Shown: in pieces, positions 1 to 7,773 of the stretch | Position numbering within the stretch: position 1 is the stretch's first letter | How the letters are laid out: every line of letters begins with the position of its first letter | DNA from: JAQBGV01 sp032128395 | GTDB taxonomy: Bacteria > Planctomycetota > UBA8108 > UBA1146 | Assembly (NCBI GenBank): GCA_032128395.1 | Contig: JAQBGV010000071.1 | Coordinates: 13,150 to 77,149, forward strand | Direction of reading: 5' to 3' | Length of the DNA stretch: 64,000 nucleotides | The notes under the pieces: model-generated | The model's database searches: none | Seen by the model: the letters and a program-made list of their open reading frames with translations, nothing else | What the model was told of the DNA's origin: nothing | Made by a program: the position numbers and the translations under genes

Positions 1-299
1 CCGCCGACCCACTTGATCGCGAGCAGCGCCAGGAGCAGTGCGATTCCGATCCCGTAGAGCACCGGCGCGACGCGTTCGAACCGCCGGTAGTCGACAGTCG
101 CGGCGGCGAGGAAGAGAGCGGAACCGATCGCGATCCGGATCAAGTGAGCGCGCGCGAGCGGGCTCGGGAACGGGTCCTCGGGGCCGGCGGACGCGGAGTG
201 CACGAAGATCGCGCCAAGAGCCAGGAGCGCCGCCGCCAAGATGGGAATTCCGACGATCGGGAACCAGCGTCCGGTCCAGGCGAGTGGGGTCGACCTCAT
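1..299 (-). CDS. rodA: RodA/FtsW/SpoVE-family peptidoglycan glycosyltransferase (5' part, runs off the left edge)
   Basis: Only the first 99 codons are in the window. The ATG (297-299) overlaps the mrdA stop as ATGA, so the two genes are translationally coupled. The visible residues give a first hydrophobic segment (IVGIPILAAALLALGAIFVHS), an extracytoplasmic stretch, then ARAHLIRIAIGSALFLAAA, DYRRFE and a third hydrophobic segment. This is the order expected for the SEDS family, which polymerises glycan strands during elongation with PBP2. RodA rather than FtsW is inferred from its place after mreBCD-mrdA. The catalytic Asp and most of the protein lie outside the window. Confidence 0.85.
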   Translation of the reverse strand, partial: MRSTPLAWTGRWFPIVGIPILAAALLALGAIFVHSASAGPEDPFPSPLARAHLIRIAIGSALFLAAATVDYRRFERVAPVLYGIGIALLLALLAIKWVG

Positions 300-2458
300 C
301 GGGAGCCCTCACGCCTGAAGTCGAGGCCGCGGTTCTCCGCGAACCATTCGAGAATGCGGGCCGCGATCGGGGCGCACTCTTCGCCCCCGTGCCCGATCAC
401 TCGCTCGAGTCCGATCACGAAGGCGAGCTGGGGTTCTTCGATCGGCGCGAACCCGATGACCCAGGCGCGGTTCAAGTCCCGCGGAGTCCCATCCGGACCG
501 AGGCGCATGGCGAGCGGCAGTTGCTCCGAGGGAATGCCCGCCGTTCCCGTCTTCACCGCGCAGTCGAAAGCGGACAACCCGTAGTGCGCCTCGTTCGCGG
601 TGCCTCGGGGATCTTGAACCACGGCGGTCATCCCGTCGATGAGGTGCTGCCAAGTTTGCGCAGACGCGATGAGAGGAGCGATCGCGGGAGCGGGCTCGCC
701 CGAGATCAGGGAGAGCCCAGGATCGGTCCCTCGGTTCGCGAGGATGCAAGTGAGGCGGAGCATCGCGAGCGGAGTGGTCGTGAATGCTTTCCCGATCGCG
801 ACGCTGTGCGCGCTCGCCCGCGGAGCGGTGCCGACCGTCTCGCTCGCGGCCCCGCAGCCGATCGGCTGCCAGAATCCCACCCGGTACGCCCACTCGGTGG
901 TCTTGCTCAGGCCGAGTCGGTCACCACCCACATGGTAGAAGTAGACGTTGCACGACCGCATCAGCGCTTCTTCGAGGTCGAGATCGATGTTCAGCGCGTG
1001 GTTTCCACAGCGAAGACGGTCCCGCCGCGCCTCGTCGAAGTAGCCGGTGCAGAGAATGCGCTCGGCGGGGTCGATGACTCCCTCCTCGAGGGCGGCGAGT
1101 GCGACGAGAACCTTGAAGGTCGAGCCCGGTTCCATCGCATAGTTCGCAGGGCGGTCGAAGAAGTGGCCTCGGTCGAGCTTCTTGATGCGATCCCACTCGG
1201 CCTGGTCCTGAAAGACATCGGGCGTCGCGGCGGGATAGCTCGACCAGCCGAGGATCTCCCCACTGCGACAATCTGCGACCAGCATCGCCGCTCCATCGGG
1301 GTCACGAATCTCCGCGAGTTCGTCGAGCAGAGCACAGAGCTCGAGATCGAGGGTCAGCTTCACGTCTCGTCCCGACTGCGGGGGGTCGATCTCGAGGGGC
1401 TCGCCACTCTGGTTCTGCCGGTGGTCGACGATCAACAGCGTGCCACCCGAACGCCCTCGCAGCCGATCCTCCTCGGACCGTTCGAGTCCGCTGTGGCCGA
1501 CCAAGTCCTCGCTGTGATGCGAGCGGTCCTTCAATGCGGAGAAGGTCCCGATCATCCGAAAGCGAATGCGATCGACGATCGGTTCTTGCGATTCGCTCCA
1601 GCGATCCTCGTCGATCGCGCGGCGGGCGCCGGCCCTCCCGATCAGGGGAGCGATCCCCGCCGGACCCGCGAACTGTCGCGCCGGGACCTCGCGAATTCGC
1701 AGACCCGGGAATCGCTCCGGGGTGGTGACGATCTCTTCGACGAGGTCCTGCGGTGCGCTGCGGAGGAGACGATGCTCCATCACCCGATAGATCTCGTCGC
1801 GTTGCGATGCGGGAAGTTTCGGGTCCTGGACGCGCTCGTAGGCTCGCCAGACCTTGTCGAACAGTTCGCCGGGGGGAAGGCCGAGTCGTCGCTCGATCTT
1901 TCGTACCGCGATCTCGCCGGCGAAGAGTTGCGCGGGCTCGATCCAGATCTCGCCGTCTTCAGCGTCGACGACGATCCCCGGGAAGCTCTCTGGGCGACGA
2001 CCGACCGCCTGCGCGAGAGCGCGAGCAGCCCGCGGGTGAAGGTTGGAGAGCCAGAGGTGGGGGGGGAGTTCCTGGTCGTCGGTGAATCGCGGTCGCAAGC
2101 TCTCACGGACCGATTGCAGCGAATCCCAGAGATGCTCCGCATCGTAGGGAAAGTCGCGTCCTTCGCGGCTCCGCCGGATCTCCCGACGCACCCTTCGTGA
2201 GATCCATCGCACTGGCTCGAGCCCATCGAGTGCGTACACGATCTGATGGGAAGGAACATCGAAAGAGATCGGCCAGCCCGACCGATCGAGGATCGATCCT
2301 CGCGGGGCTGGATCGGTCCAGACCCGGCGATGGAAGCTCTCCGCCCGCATGCTGTACTCGCGCCATTGGAACGCCTGCAGCCACACCAGTCGGCTCGAGA
2401 CGACCGTGAAGCCGATCACGATGAAGACGACCAGGAGCATGATTCGGCGGCGATGCAT
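296..2458 (-). CDS. mrdA: Penicillin-binding protein 2, elongation transpeptidase
   Basis: A 720-residue class B PBP that cross-links peptidoglycan in the elongasome with RodA. It has one N-terminal membrane anchor (residues about 6-24) and a dimerisation motif RGSILDR near residue 54. The transpeptidase domain shows the three active-site motifs: STFK near residue 444 (acyl-serine and general base), SCN near 502 and KTG near 636. The open frame runs upstream to 2896 through mreD. I chose the ATG at 2456-2458 because it follows GAGGAG at normal spacing and gives a normal short cytoplasmic tail before the anchor. Its stop overlaps the rodA start. A linker rich in Arg and Ser (about residues 300-345) is longer than in E. 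coli PBP2. Confidence 0.95.
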   Translation of the reverse strand: MHRRRIMLLVVFIVIGFTVVSSRLVWLQAFQWREYSMRAESFHRRVWTDPAPRGSILDRSGWPISFDVPSHQIVYALDGLEPVRWISRRVRREIRRSREGRDFPYDAEHLWDSLQSVRESLRPRFTDDQELPPHLWLSNLHPRAARALAQAVGRRPESFPGIVVDAEDGEIWIEPAQLFAGEIAVRKIERRLGLPPGELFDKVWRAYERVQDPKLPASQRDEIYRVMEHRLLRSAPQDLVEEIVTTPERFPGLRIREVPARQFAGPAGIAPLIGRAGARRAIDEDRWSESQEPIVDRIRFRMIGTFSALKDRSHHSEDLVGHSGLERSEEDRLRGRSGGTLLIVDHRQNQSGEPLEIDPPQSGRDVKLTLDLELCALLDELAEIRDPDGAAMLVADCRSGEILGWSSYPAATPDVFQDQAEWDRIKKLDRGHFFDRPANYAMEPGSTFKVLVALAALEEGVIDPAERILCTGYFDEARRDRLRCGNHALNIDLDLEEALMRSCNVYFYHVGGDRLGLSKTTEWAYRVGFWQPIGCGAASETVGTAPRASAHSVAIGKAFTTTPLAMLRLTCILANRGTDPGLSLISGEPAPAIAPLIASAQTWQHLIDGMTAVVQDPRGTANEAHYGLSAFDCAVKTGTAGIPSEQLPLAMRLGPDGTPRDLNRAWVIGFAPIEEPQLAFVIGLERVIGHGGEECAPIAARILEWFAENRGLDFRREGSR

Positions 2459-2529
2459 CGCGTGCGAGGCTCCTCGGGCGGGGTGGATCTGTTCGGCAGA
2501 GGGATCATACGCGGACGCCAGCACTGGGC

Positions 2530-3030
2530 CTACATCGGGTAGTCGGCGCTCCGCACGAGTGGAGTAGTCAGATCGAGCACCGGGAAGAGCAGGAGCGCCG
2601 CGACCGTGCCGAGCAGGACTCCCGTCGCCCAAGAGTCGATCGCGCCGTTCCACGGGCTCGCATGGTGGAGCCGCTGGACCAGGCTCGCCACCACGAGAGC
2701 GATGGCGACCAGCGCGATCCGGCGCCCCGGATCCCGCGGGTCGACGCCGTGGCGCGCAAATCGCATCCAGAGGGTCGCCGCGGCGAGCGGAAGAATCACC
2801 GGGAGCGGGGCGGAAGCCCCCCCGATGAGGCGGGAGATCACGATGACCCCGCCGATCGCGACGACGCGGGACCAGCGGTCGACCCCCGCGAACCAAAGGA
2901 GCAGAATCAGCGGCACGTCGACGGAATCGGCCCCTCCCGCGAGCAGTGGGGCGAGCGAGATCTGAGTTGCGGTCGCGAGCGCGATGAGCAGCAAGCAGGC
3001 GGCGGGGCGGGCCCCGCGCAGCGTTGTCAT
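2530..3030 (-). CDS. mreD: Rod-shape determining protein MreD
   Basis: A small 166-residue polytopic protein with about five hydrophobic segments and few conserved residues, typical of MreD, an inner-membrane component of the elongasome. Recognition rests mainly on size, hydrophobic profile and the mreC-mreD-mrdA gene order. The ATG at 3028-3030 overlaps the mreC stop (ATGA). The frame is open further upstream, but that part lies inside mreC. A 71-nt gap separates it from mrdA, the largest gap in the mreC-rodA part of the operon. Confidence 0.85.
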   Translation of the reverse strand: MTTLRGARPAACLLLIALATATQISLAPLLAGGADSVDVPLILLLWFAGVDRWSRVVAIGGVIVISRLIGGASAPLPVILPLAAATLWMRFARHGVDPRDPGRRIALVAIALVVASLVQRLHHASPWNGAIDSWATGVLLGTVAALLLFPVLDLTTPLVRSADYPM

Positions 3031-3725
3031 CGGCTGTCCCCGAGTGCGGGGAGTGCGAGGACCAGGACTTCTTGAACGTCGGTCGTCCCCGGGGGGGGTG
3101 CGATGCGGCTCGACTCGAGCGGGAGGTTCACCCGGCGGACGACCCCGAGAACCAAGCTGCGGGGGAATCGTCCGTCGCCGCCCTTGGTCACGAGAAGATC
3201 CCCCTCCGCGAGTTCGAGTCGGTCGAACCGCAGGAGCGGGTGGAGTTCTCCTCGCCCGGGGCCTCCGGCCACCATCCCGGAACCCTTCCCTTCGATCCGG
3301 AAGCTCGCCCGAAAGTCGGGGTCGTCCGAGAAGATCACTCGGCTCCGGTGCGTCCCGACTTCGGCGACACAACCGATCACCCCGGTGCGTCCGACCACTC
3401 CCTGACCGACCTCGATCCCGTCGGTGCGTCCGCGATCGAGCAGCGCACCATGCCGCTGGGGGGAGAGGTCGGGGATCGGGAGGAGCTGGGCGGGGACCGC
3501 TCGAAATCCATCGAGACCGTCCTCGTAGACGGAAAGCAGGTCTCGTCGCTCGATCGTACCCTCGGTGCGGGCCTCCTCGAGGAAGTGCTCCTGGAGGAGT
3601 CGCCACCCCTCCGCCTCCTCTCGGCCGCGTCGGGCAGGATCGGCGAAGCGCTGGGCGCCGAAGGAGATCAGGATGACGATCGTCCACGCCAGCAGAGCCC
3701 AGTGCGCAGTCTGCCGAGGATTCAC
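3027..3725 (-). CDS. mreC: Rod-shape determining protein MreC
   Basis: A 232-residue bitopic protein with an N-terminal anchor (about residues 9-24), a short helical region (residues 30-60) and a periplasmic beta-domain with the MreC pattern, including DRGRTDGIEVGQGVV, an Arg-Val-x-Phe-Ser-Asp-Asp stretch and GDLLVTKGGDGRFPRSLVLG near the C-terminus. MreC links cytoplasmic MreB to the PBP2/RodA synthase. It is shorter than many MreC proteins (270-370 residues), mainly in the coiled-coil part. The start is the GTG at 3723-3725, as an in-frame stop lies two codons upstream. The Shine-Dalgarno match is weak, so translation may depend on mreB readthrough across the 155-nt gap. Confidence 0.9.
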   Translation of the reverse strand: MNPRQTAHWALLAWTIVILISFGAQRFADPARRGREEAEGWRLLQEHFLEEARTEGTIERRDLLSVYEDGLDGFRAVPAQLLPIPDLSPQRHGALLDRGRTDGIEVGQGVVGRTGVIGCVAEVGTHRSRVIFSDDPDFRASFRIEGKGSGMVAGGPGRGELHPLLRFDRLELAEGDLLVTKGGDGRFPRSLVLGVVRRVNLPLESSRIAPPPGTTDVQEVLVLALPALGDSR

Positions 3726-3880
3726 AGGGGTTCACCGCCCGCAAACATCATGCACATTCGAATCTTCTGTGCCGACCGCCTCCTGCGAGGGGGGTCTCTC
3801 GCAAATCGCAAGGGACGCCAAGCTTCCTGTCCCGGTTCAGGGTTCTGCGCGATGCGGAGCCTCGCGATGTACAGCACTTC

Positions 3881-4954
3881 CTAGAAGTCGTCCTCGATGG
3901 AATCGAGCACCGATGAATACTGATCGAGCTTCTCGAGGAAGATCGCAGTGCCGCGGGCGACGCAGGTGAGCGGGTCATCGGCGATCCGGACCGGTAGCCC
4001 GGTCTCGCGGCGGATCAGCTCGTCGAGCCCGCGCAGGAGCACGCCGCCGCCACAGAGCACGAGTCCGCGATCGACCAGGTCGGCGGAGAGTTCCGGGTCG
4101 GTCTTCTCGAGTGTTTCCTTGATGCCATCGATGATCGTGCTGACCGTCTCCTGGAGCGCCTCGCGAACCTCCTCGCTGGTGATCCGCACCGAGCGCGGCA
4201 GCCCCGCGATCAGGTCGCGCCCCTTGACCTCCATCTCGAGCTCTTGCTCGAGGGGGAACGCCGAGCCGATCTGGATCTTGATCTGCTCGGCGGTGAGAAC
4301 CCCGAGCAAGATGTTGTAGGTCTTCTTCATGTACTGGATGACCGCCTCGTCCATGTCGTCTCCGGCGACTCGGAGCGACACCGAGGTGACCACGTCGGCG
4401 AGGGAGATCACCGCGATCTCGGTGGTGCCTCCGCCGATGTCGACGACCATGCTCGCGATCGGTTCTTCGATCTCCAGGCCAGCCCCCAACCCCGCGGCGC
4501 GCGGTTCTTCGACGAGATAGACCTTGCGGGCGCCCGCCCGCTCGGCGGAGTTGTAGACCGCTCGCTTCTCGACCGCGGTGATCCCGCTCGGCACTGCGAT
4601 CACGACACGTGGACTGAAGAAGCGCTTCCGCTTGTGCACCTTGGTGATGAAGTACTTCAGCATCGCCTCGGTGATCTCGAAGTCGGCGATCACTCCATCC
4701 TTGAGCGGGCGGATCGACTCGATCGAGCCGGGGGTCCGGCCGATCATCTCCTTGGCGACCTTGCCTACCGCCTTGCCGCCGAGGAGAACCTGGTTCGTCC
4801 CCGCCTTCACCGCGACGACGGAGGGCTCGGAGATCACCACCCCCTCCCCGCGGATGCAGACCAGGGTATTGGCGGTTCCGAGGTCGATCCCCATGTCGGT
4901 GGAGAAAAGTCCCAGGATCCGGTTCAGCGAGTTGTTGATGAAGTGCAAGACCAT
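3881..4954 (-). CDS. mreB: Rod-shape determining actin homologue MreB
   Basis: A 357-residue actin-fold ATPase that forms membrane-associated filaments and positions the elongation machinery. The phosphate-1 loop is DLGTANT (about residues 24-30), phosphate-2 is DIGGGTTEIAV (about residue 172) and the adenosine motif is GGGVLLRGLD (about residue 302). The N-terminal segment (MVLHFINNSLNRILGLFS) is amphipathic, as expected for membrane binding. The ATG at 4952-4954 has only a distant purine-rich sequence upstream, so the exact start is a little uncertain, although the length fits the family. It is the first gene of the mre operon. Confidence 0.97.
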   Translation of the reverse strand: MVLHFINNSLNRILGLFSTDMGIDLGTANTLVCIRGEGVVISEPSVVAVKAGTNQVLLGGKAVGKVAKEMIGRTPGSIESIRPLKDGVIADFEITEAMLKYFITKVHKRKRFFSPRVVIAVPSGITAVEKRAVYNSAERAGARKVYLVEEPRAAGLGAGLEIEEPIASMVVDIGGGTTEIAVISLADVVTSVSLRVAGDDMDEAVIQYMKKTYNILLGVLTAEQIKIQIGSAFPLEQELEMEVKGRDLIAGLPRSVRITSEEVREALQETVSTIIDGIKETLEKTDPELSADLVDRGLVLCGGGVLLRGLDELIRRETGLPVRIADDPLTCVARGTAIFLEKLDQYSSVLDSIEDDF

Positions 4955-5003
4955 GCGCGGTATCCCGGGATCGCTCCCTCAGTGGTTCTCGTCGAAGATC
5001 AGT

Positions 5004-5032
5004 ATTATCCGCCCGACGGAAAGACTCTTCGA
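5004..5032 (-). promoter_or_regulatory. Possible sigma70-type promoter for the mre operon
   Basis: On the minus strand, TCGAAG (5027-5032) and GATAAT (5004-5009) are separated by exactly 17 bp. The -10 matches TATAAT at five of six positions; the -35 is weak. Transcription would start near 4997 and leave a leader of about 40 nt before the mreB ATG. This is a pattern match in an otherwise GC-rich gap and is not proven. Confidence 0.35.
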
Positions 5033-5208
5033 AGGGTACTCTTCAAGGAATGGTCGCCATCGAGAGATGATCCTCATCTAGGAAGGGTCCCCGAAATGGG
5101 ATGGGGGCCGAGATCGCGGCCATCCCCAACCTTGCCGTCCCCTGGGCCGGCGCGTCCGTCGCACGGACGAGAGCGGGAGATTCTACGCGGTCGAGACTGG
5201 AGATGGAA

Positions 5209-5246
5209 AGAAGACCGGGTACGCGCTGTCGCGTACCCGGTCTTCT
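5209..5246 (-). terminator. Perfect 17-bp hairpin, likely transcription terminator
   Basis: Arms 5209-5225 and 5230-5246 (AGAAGACCGGGTACGCG and its exact complement) are separated by a 4-nt loop, CTGT. The hairpin lies 26 nt past the stop of the 79-residue gene on the same strand, just where transcription from 6387 should end before the mre operon begins. A U-run is almost absent (only two to three T after the stem), so it may be a hairpin-only or Rho-assisted terminator. Confidence 0.7.
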
Positions 5247-5272
5247 GGCACTCTGGGATCGGGTCTCTCGGG

Positions 5273-5512
5273 CTACTCAGATTTCTCGCCGGCTTTCCCG
5301 ACGACCTTCTCGATCTGAGCCACGACGGCGGTCTGGTTCTTCTTCGCCCACTGATCCGCGCTCGCGGTCGGGCTCTCGGTCCCGTGACGCAGACCGTTGA
5401 TCTGGGCCCCGACGAAGACGGTGGCGCCGAGGAGAAAGACCGCGGAGAGCACCAGGAGGCTCGTGGCGAGCGGACTCGTGCTCTTCCGTTCGACGATCGG
5501 TTGTTCGAACAT
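5273..5512 (-). CDS. Small single-pass membrane protein, unknown function
   Basis: 79 residues: a short polar N-terminus (MFEQPIVERKS), one strong hydrophobic segment (about residues 15-36), then a polar Ser/Thr- and Lys-rich tail with a predicted helix (QWAKKNQTAVVAQIEKVVG). An AGAGGA Shine-Dalgarno lies 8 nt before the ATG. It starts 20 nt after the coiled-coil gene on the same strand and is followed by the hairpin at 5209-5246, so the two form one transcription unit. I do not recognise the family. The topology suggests a small periplasm-facing partner of its neighbour, which is inference only. Confidence 0.7.
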   Translation of the reverse strand: MFEQPIVERKSTSPLATSLLVLSAVFLLGATVFVGAQINGLRHGTESPTASADQWAKKNQTAVVAQIEKVVGKAGEKSE

Positions 5513-5532
5513 GGGGGGATTCCTCTCGTCGG

Positions 5533-6387
5533 CTAGCCCGCGAGGCGGGTCGAGGCCTGCTGACCGGCCTGGATCGTCGCCCCAGGCTCCGTGAAGAGGA
5601 TCCGGGCGCCCGACATGTCGTCGAGCAGGCTCTCCACCTTGACCTTGCCGATGAAACGGCCCCCCTCGTAAATGGTGAACTCGTAACCCTCGCGGACCTG
5701 GTCCTGACGGCCGACCGAGAGGACGACGATGTCGCCGCGGACTGCGGAGACGACGCCGTTGATCTTCGGGGCGATCTGGACGGGGATCTTGTTGATGTCG
5801 ACCCCGGCGTTCGCGAGCGCGGCGAGTTGGAGGGCCTTGCCGTCGAGATCCTTGTGCATCGAGGCGAGCGCCATCGCGAGCTGTTCGTTCGTCTCCTCCT
5901 GCTGCTGCAGGTCGAGACGGGCGCGCTGAGCCAGCTGGACCGCCTCCTTCTTCGATTCGTCAGCGACCGTCTTCTCGCGGATCAGGCGGTCGATTTCCTC
6001 GTCCTTGGAGGCGAGGGCGTTGTCCTTGTCCTGGAGGTGCTGATCCTGGGTCGAGATCTGCGACTGCAGAGTGTTCACCTGCGAGCGCAACTCGGTCTTG
6101 TCGGTCTTGAGTGCCCCGTTCTCGTTCCCGAGATCCTGGTTCTGCGTCTGCAGCACGGAGATCTCGTTGTCCTTGCGAGAGACGTTGCCCTCGAGAGCCT
6201 GGATGCGGCCCTCGTCCTTCTCCGATTTGGCCGTGGCCTGATCGCGAAGATCGACGAGTTCTTCCCCGCCTTTCTCGGCAACCCGTTTCCAGTTCTTGTT
6301 GGTCTGGAAAAGGGTGGCGCTCGCTCCCAGGAAGAAGAGCGCCAGGATCAAGTTGATCACCACAAAGGCCTTGGCGAGCCCACTCAT
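5533..6387 (-). CDS. Membrane-anchored coiled-coil protein with C-terminal beta-domain
   Basis: 284 residues. One hydrophobic segment (residues 7-26) is followed by a long heptad-rich coiled coil (about residues 35-180, dense in Gln, Glu, Lys, Asp and Leu). The C-terminal domain (about 195-284) is rich in beta-strands and Gly, with GVVSAVRGDIVVLSVG and EGYEFTIYEGGRFIGKVKV. Anchor, coiled coil and small beta-barrel is the architecture of MreC, and the gene sits next to the mre operon, but I see no clear MreC sequence motifs. The ATG follows GGGAGGA at 8 nt. It is probably co-transcribed with the 79-residue gene. A role in envelope scaffolding is inference. Confidence 0.75.
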   Translation of the reverse strand: MSGLAKAFVVINLILALFFLGASATLFQTNKNWKRVAEKGGEELVDLRDQATAKSEKDEGRIQALEGNVSRKDNEISVLQTQNQDLGNENGALKTDKTELRSQVNTLQSQISTQDQHLQDKDNALASKDEEIDRLIREKTVADESKKEAVQLAQRARLDLQQQEETNEQLAMALASMHKDLDGKALQLAALANAGVDINKIPVQIAPKINGVVSAVRGDIVVLSVGRQDQVREGYEFTIYEGGRFIGKVKVESLLDDMSGARILFTEPGATIQAGQQASTRLAG

Positions 6388-7092
6388 GAGAATCTTCCTC
6401 CCCTCAGGGAATCACGGTAGGACCTCGGACGCAGAGTGGCGTGCGAGGGACCTCTCCGAAACTCTGGCAGTATGAAACCGACTCCACTTGCTTTGCTCGG
6501 CGACCCAGCCGAAATGCTTTCGGCCGATCCACGGACGCATTTCGTCGGGCCCGGCCGCTAACAAATCGGCCGCCAACAAATCGGCCGCTAACAAATCGGC
6601 CGCTCAAAAAGCCGCGCCCGCAGAAATCCGCACCTCCCGAAAGGCCGTCATGACGACGTTTCGTACTCGCCGACGCCCAGCCGCGGTGAAACGGCAGGTC
6701 GAACGACACTTCCCCGGAACGTTGCGAGTGCGATCCTGACTCGGGGGGGGCGGGTCGGAGACCCGATCGATTCCGTTCGCACACCCATTGGCGAAATGAA
6801 CCGATCTCCAGCCGCCACTCCTCCAACTGACCGCTAGGGCCCGCGTCGGAGAGGAGCAGGTGCCCGTGGAATATGGAATTATAGCGACGACCTCCGGATG
6901 GTCAATACTGCCGAGGTTCTCCCGAGCACCTTGACCCGTTGTCTCATAGAGACTTGGAGAGCCCAGAACTCGCCAGAACCAGGGCCCGCCACCAGGTTTC
7001 TCGGGCCGGAATCGAGATCGCGCCCCCGGCCCCGATGGTACGATCCGCCCCCGCGCTCGGCTCGGCCCGGCCTTCGGAGGGAAGATATCGAC
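6388..7092. other. 705-nt intergenic region between divergent genes
   Basis: This lies between the minus-strand coiled-coil gene and plus-strand ribE. It holds the 15-bp tandem repeat at 6552-6611, a small perfect hairpin at 6751-6765 (CGGGTC/GACCCG, 3-nt loop) and the ribE Shine-Dalgarno (7077-7083). No FMN-riboswitch consensus is visible upstream of ribE. Short open frames cross the repeats, but none has a believable start or composition. Confidence 0.6.
6552..6611. repeat. 15-bp tandem repeat, about four copies
   Basis: Units CGGCCGCTAACAAAT at 6552-6566 and 6582-6596 are identical. The copy at 6567-6581 differs by one base. A degenerate fourth copy (6597-6611) changes the AT-rich half. 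Each unit contains the palindrome CGGCCG followed by an A-rich half. Read on the minus strand it could encode repeats such as LAADL, but no supported gene contains it. It lies about 165 nt upstream of the coiled-coil gene. Confidence 0.85.
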
Positions 7093-7773
7093 GTGTTTAC
7101 GGGAATCATCGAGCGATCCTGCTCGGTCCGGGCCATCGAGCCGCGTGCCGGTTCGAGTCGGCTGCGAGTCGAGCGCCGGCCCGCCACCATCATGACGGGG
7201 GGCGCTGATCCTTCGAATGCTCGGGGGTTCTCGGGGGATCCAGGCTGGGATGATCTCCAAGTCGGCGAGAGTATCGCGGTCGACGGATGCTGCCTGACCC
7301 TCGTCCAATTCGACCAGGAGGCCCTTTCCTTCGACATCATCGAGGAGAGCCTCGGAAAGACCACCCTCGGCGGCCGTCGCCCGGGTGCCCGGTTGAATCT
7401 CGAACGCTCACTTCGCCTCGGCGACCGCTTGGGAGGGCACCTCGTCAGCGGCCACATCGATGGCACCGGGGTCGTGGCCGAGGTTCGAGCGGATGCCGAG
7501 GAGACCCGGATCACCATCGAGGTGCCGGTGGAAGTGCCAGTGCGGGTGGTCCACAAGGGTTCGATCGCGATCGACGGAGTCAGCCTGACCGTCGCTTCGG
7601 TCGACGGCGCTCGCTTCACCGTCGCATTGATCCCGCACACTCTGGAGGTGACCAACCTCGGAGAGAGAAAGGTGGGGGACCGGGTGAATCTCGAAATGGA
7701 CCAGATCGGCCGTTGGGTCGACTCACTCCTCGCGGAGCGTGGCTTCGGCCCGCCGGCCGTCGGAGGAGTGTAG
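7093..7773 (+). CDS. ribE: Riboflavin synthase, alpha chain
   Basis: 226 residues. It converts two 6,7-dimethyl-8-ribityllumazine molecules to riboflavin. It starts with the hallmark MFTGIIE and has two tandem lumazine-binding barrels: the first contains SIAVDGCCLTL and GHLVSGHIDGTG, the second SIAIDGVSLTVASVDG with FTVALIPHTLE and the terminal helix near NLEMDQIGRWV. The GTG at 7093 follows GGAGGGA with 9-nt spacing. The open frame extends upstream to 6898, but the family starts at MFTG. The other rib genes are not nearby. Its last stop base is the first base of gltX. Confidence 0.95.
   Translation: MFTGIIERSCSVRAIEPRAGSSRLRVERRPATIMTGGADPSNARGFSGDPGWDDLQVGESIAVDGCCLTLVQFDQEALSFDIIEESLGKTTLGGRRPGARLNLERSLRLGDRLGGHLVSGHIDGTGVVAEVRADAEETRITIEVPVEVPVRVVHKGSIAIDGVSLTVASVDGARFTVALIPHTLEVTNLGERKVGDRVNLEMDQIGRWVDSLLAERGFGPPAVGGV

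Larger units (their letters stand above)
4955..5272. other. 318-nt intergenic region between mreB and the 79-residue protein
   Basis: It contains the terminator-like hairpin at 5209-5246 for the upstream minus-strand genes and the candidate mre promoter at 5004-5032. Between them (5033-5208) I see nothing I can name and no credible short gene. Confidence 0.6.

Noticed and set aside
38..2200. Long open frame on the plus strand opposite mrdA (also similar long antisense frames, for example opposite the repeat protein at 36286-38967 and opposite uvrA at 61595-63544).
   Set aside because: High GC leaves few stop codons in antisense frames; the minus-strand gene has clear PBP2 motifs, and the antisense products are Arg-, Gly- and Ser-rich with no family features.
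6404..6826. Minus-strand open frame with pentapeptide-like repeats (LAADL or SGRFV in different frames) over the 15-bp repeat.
   Set aside because: The periodic peptide simply follows from the 15-bp DNA repeat; no credible start or conserved domain.
6827..7092. FMN riboswitch expected upstream of ribE.
   Set aside because: None of the conserved RFN core sequences is visible in the 266 nt before the start.
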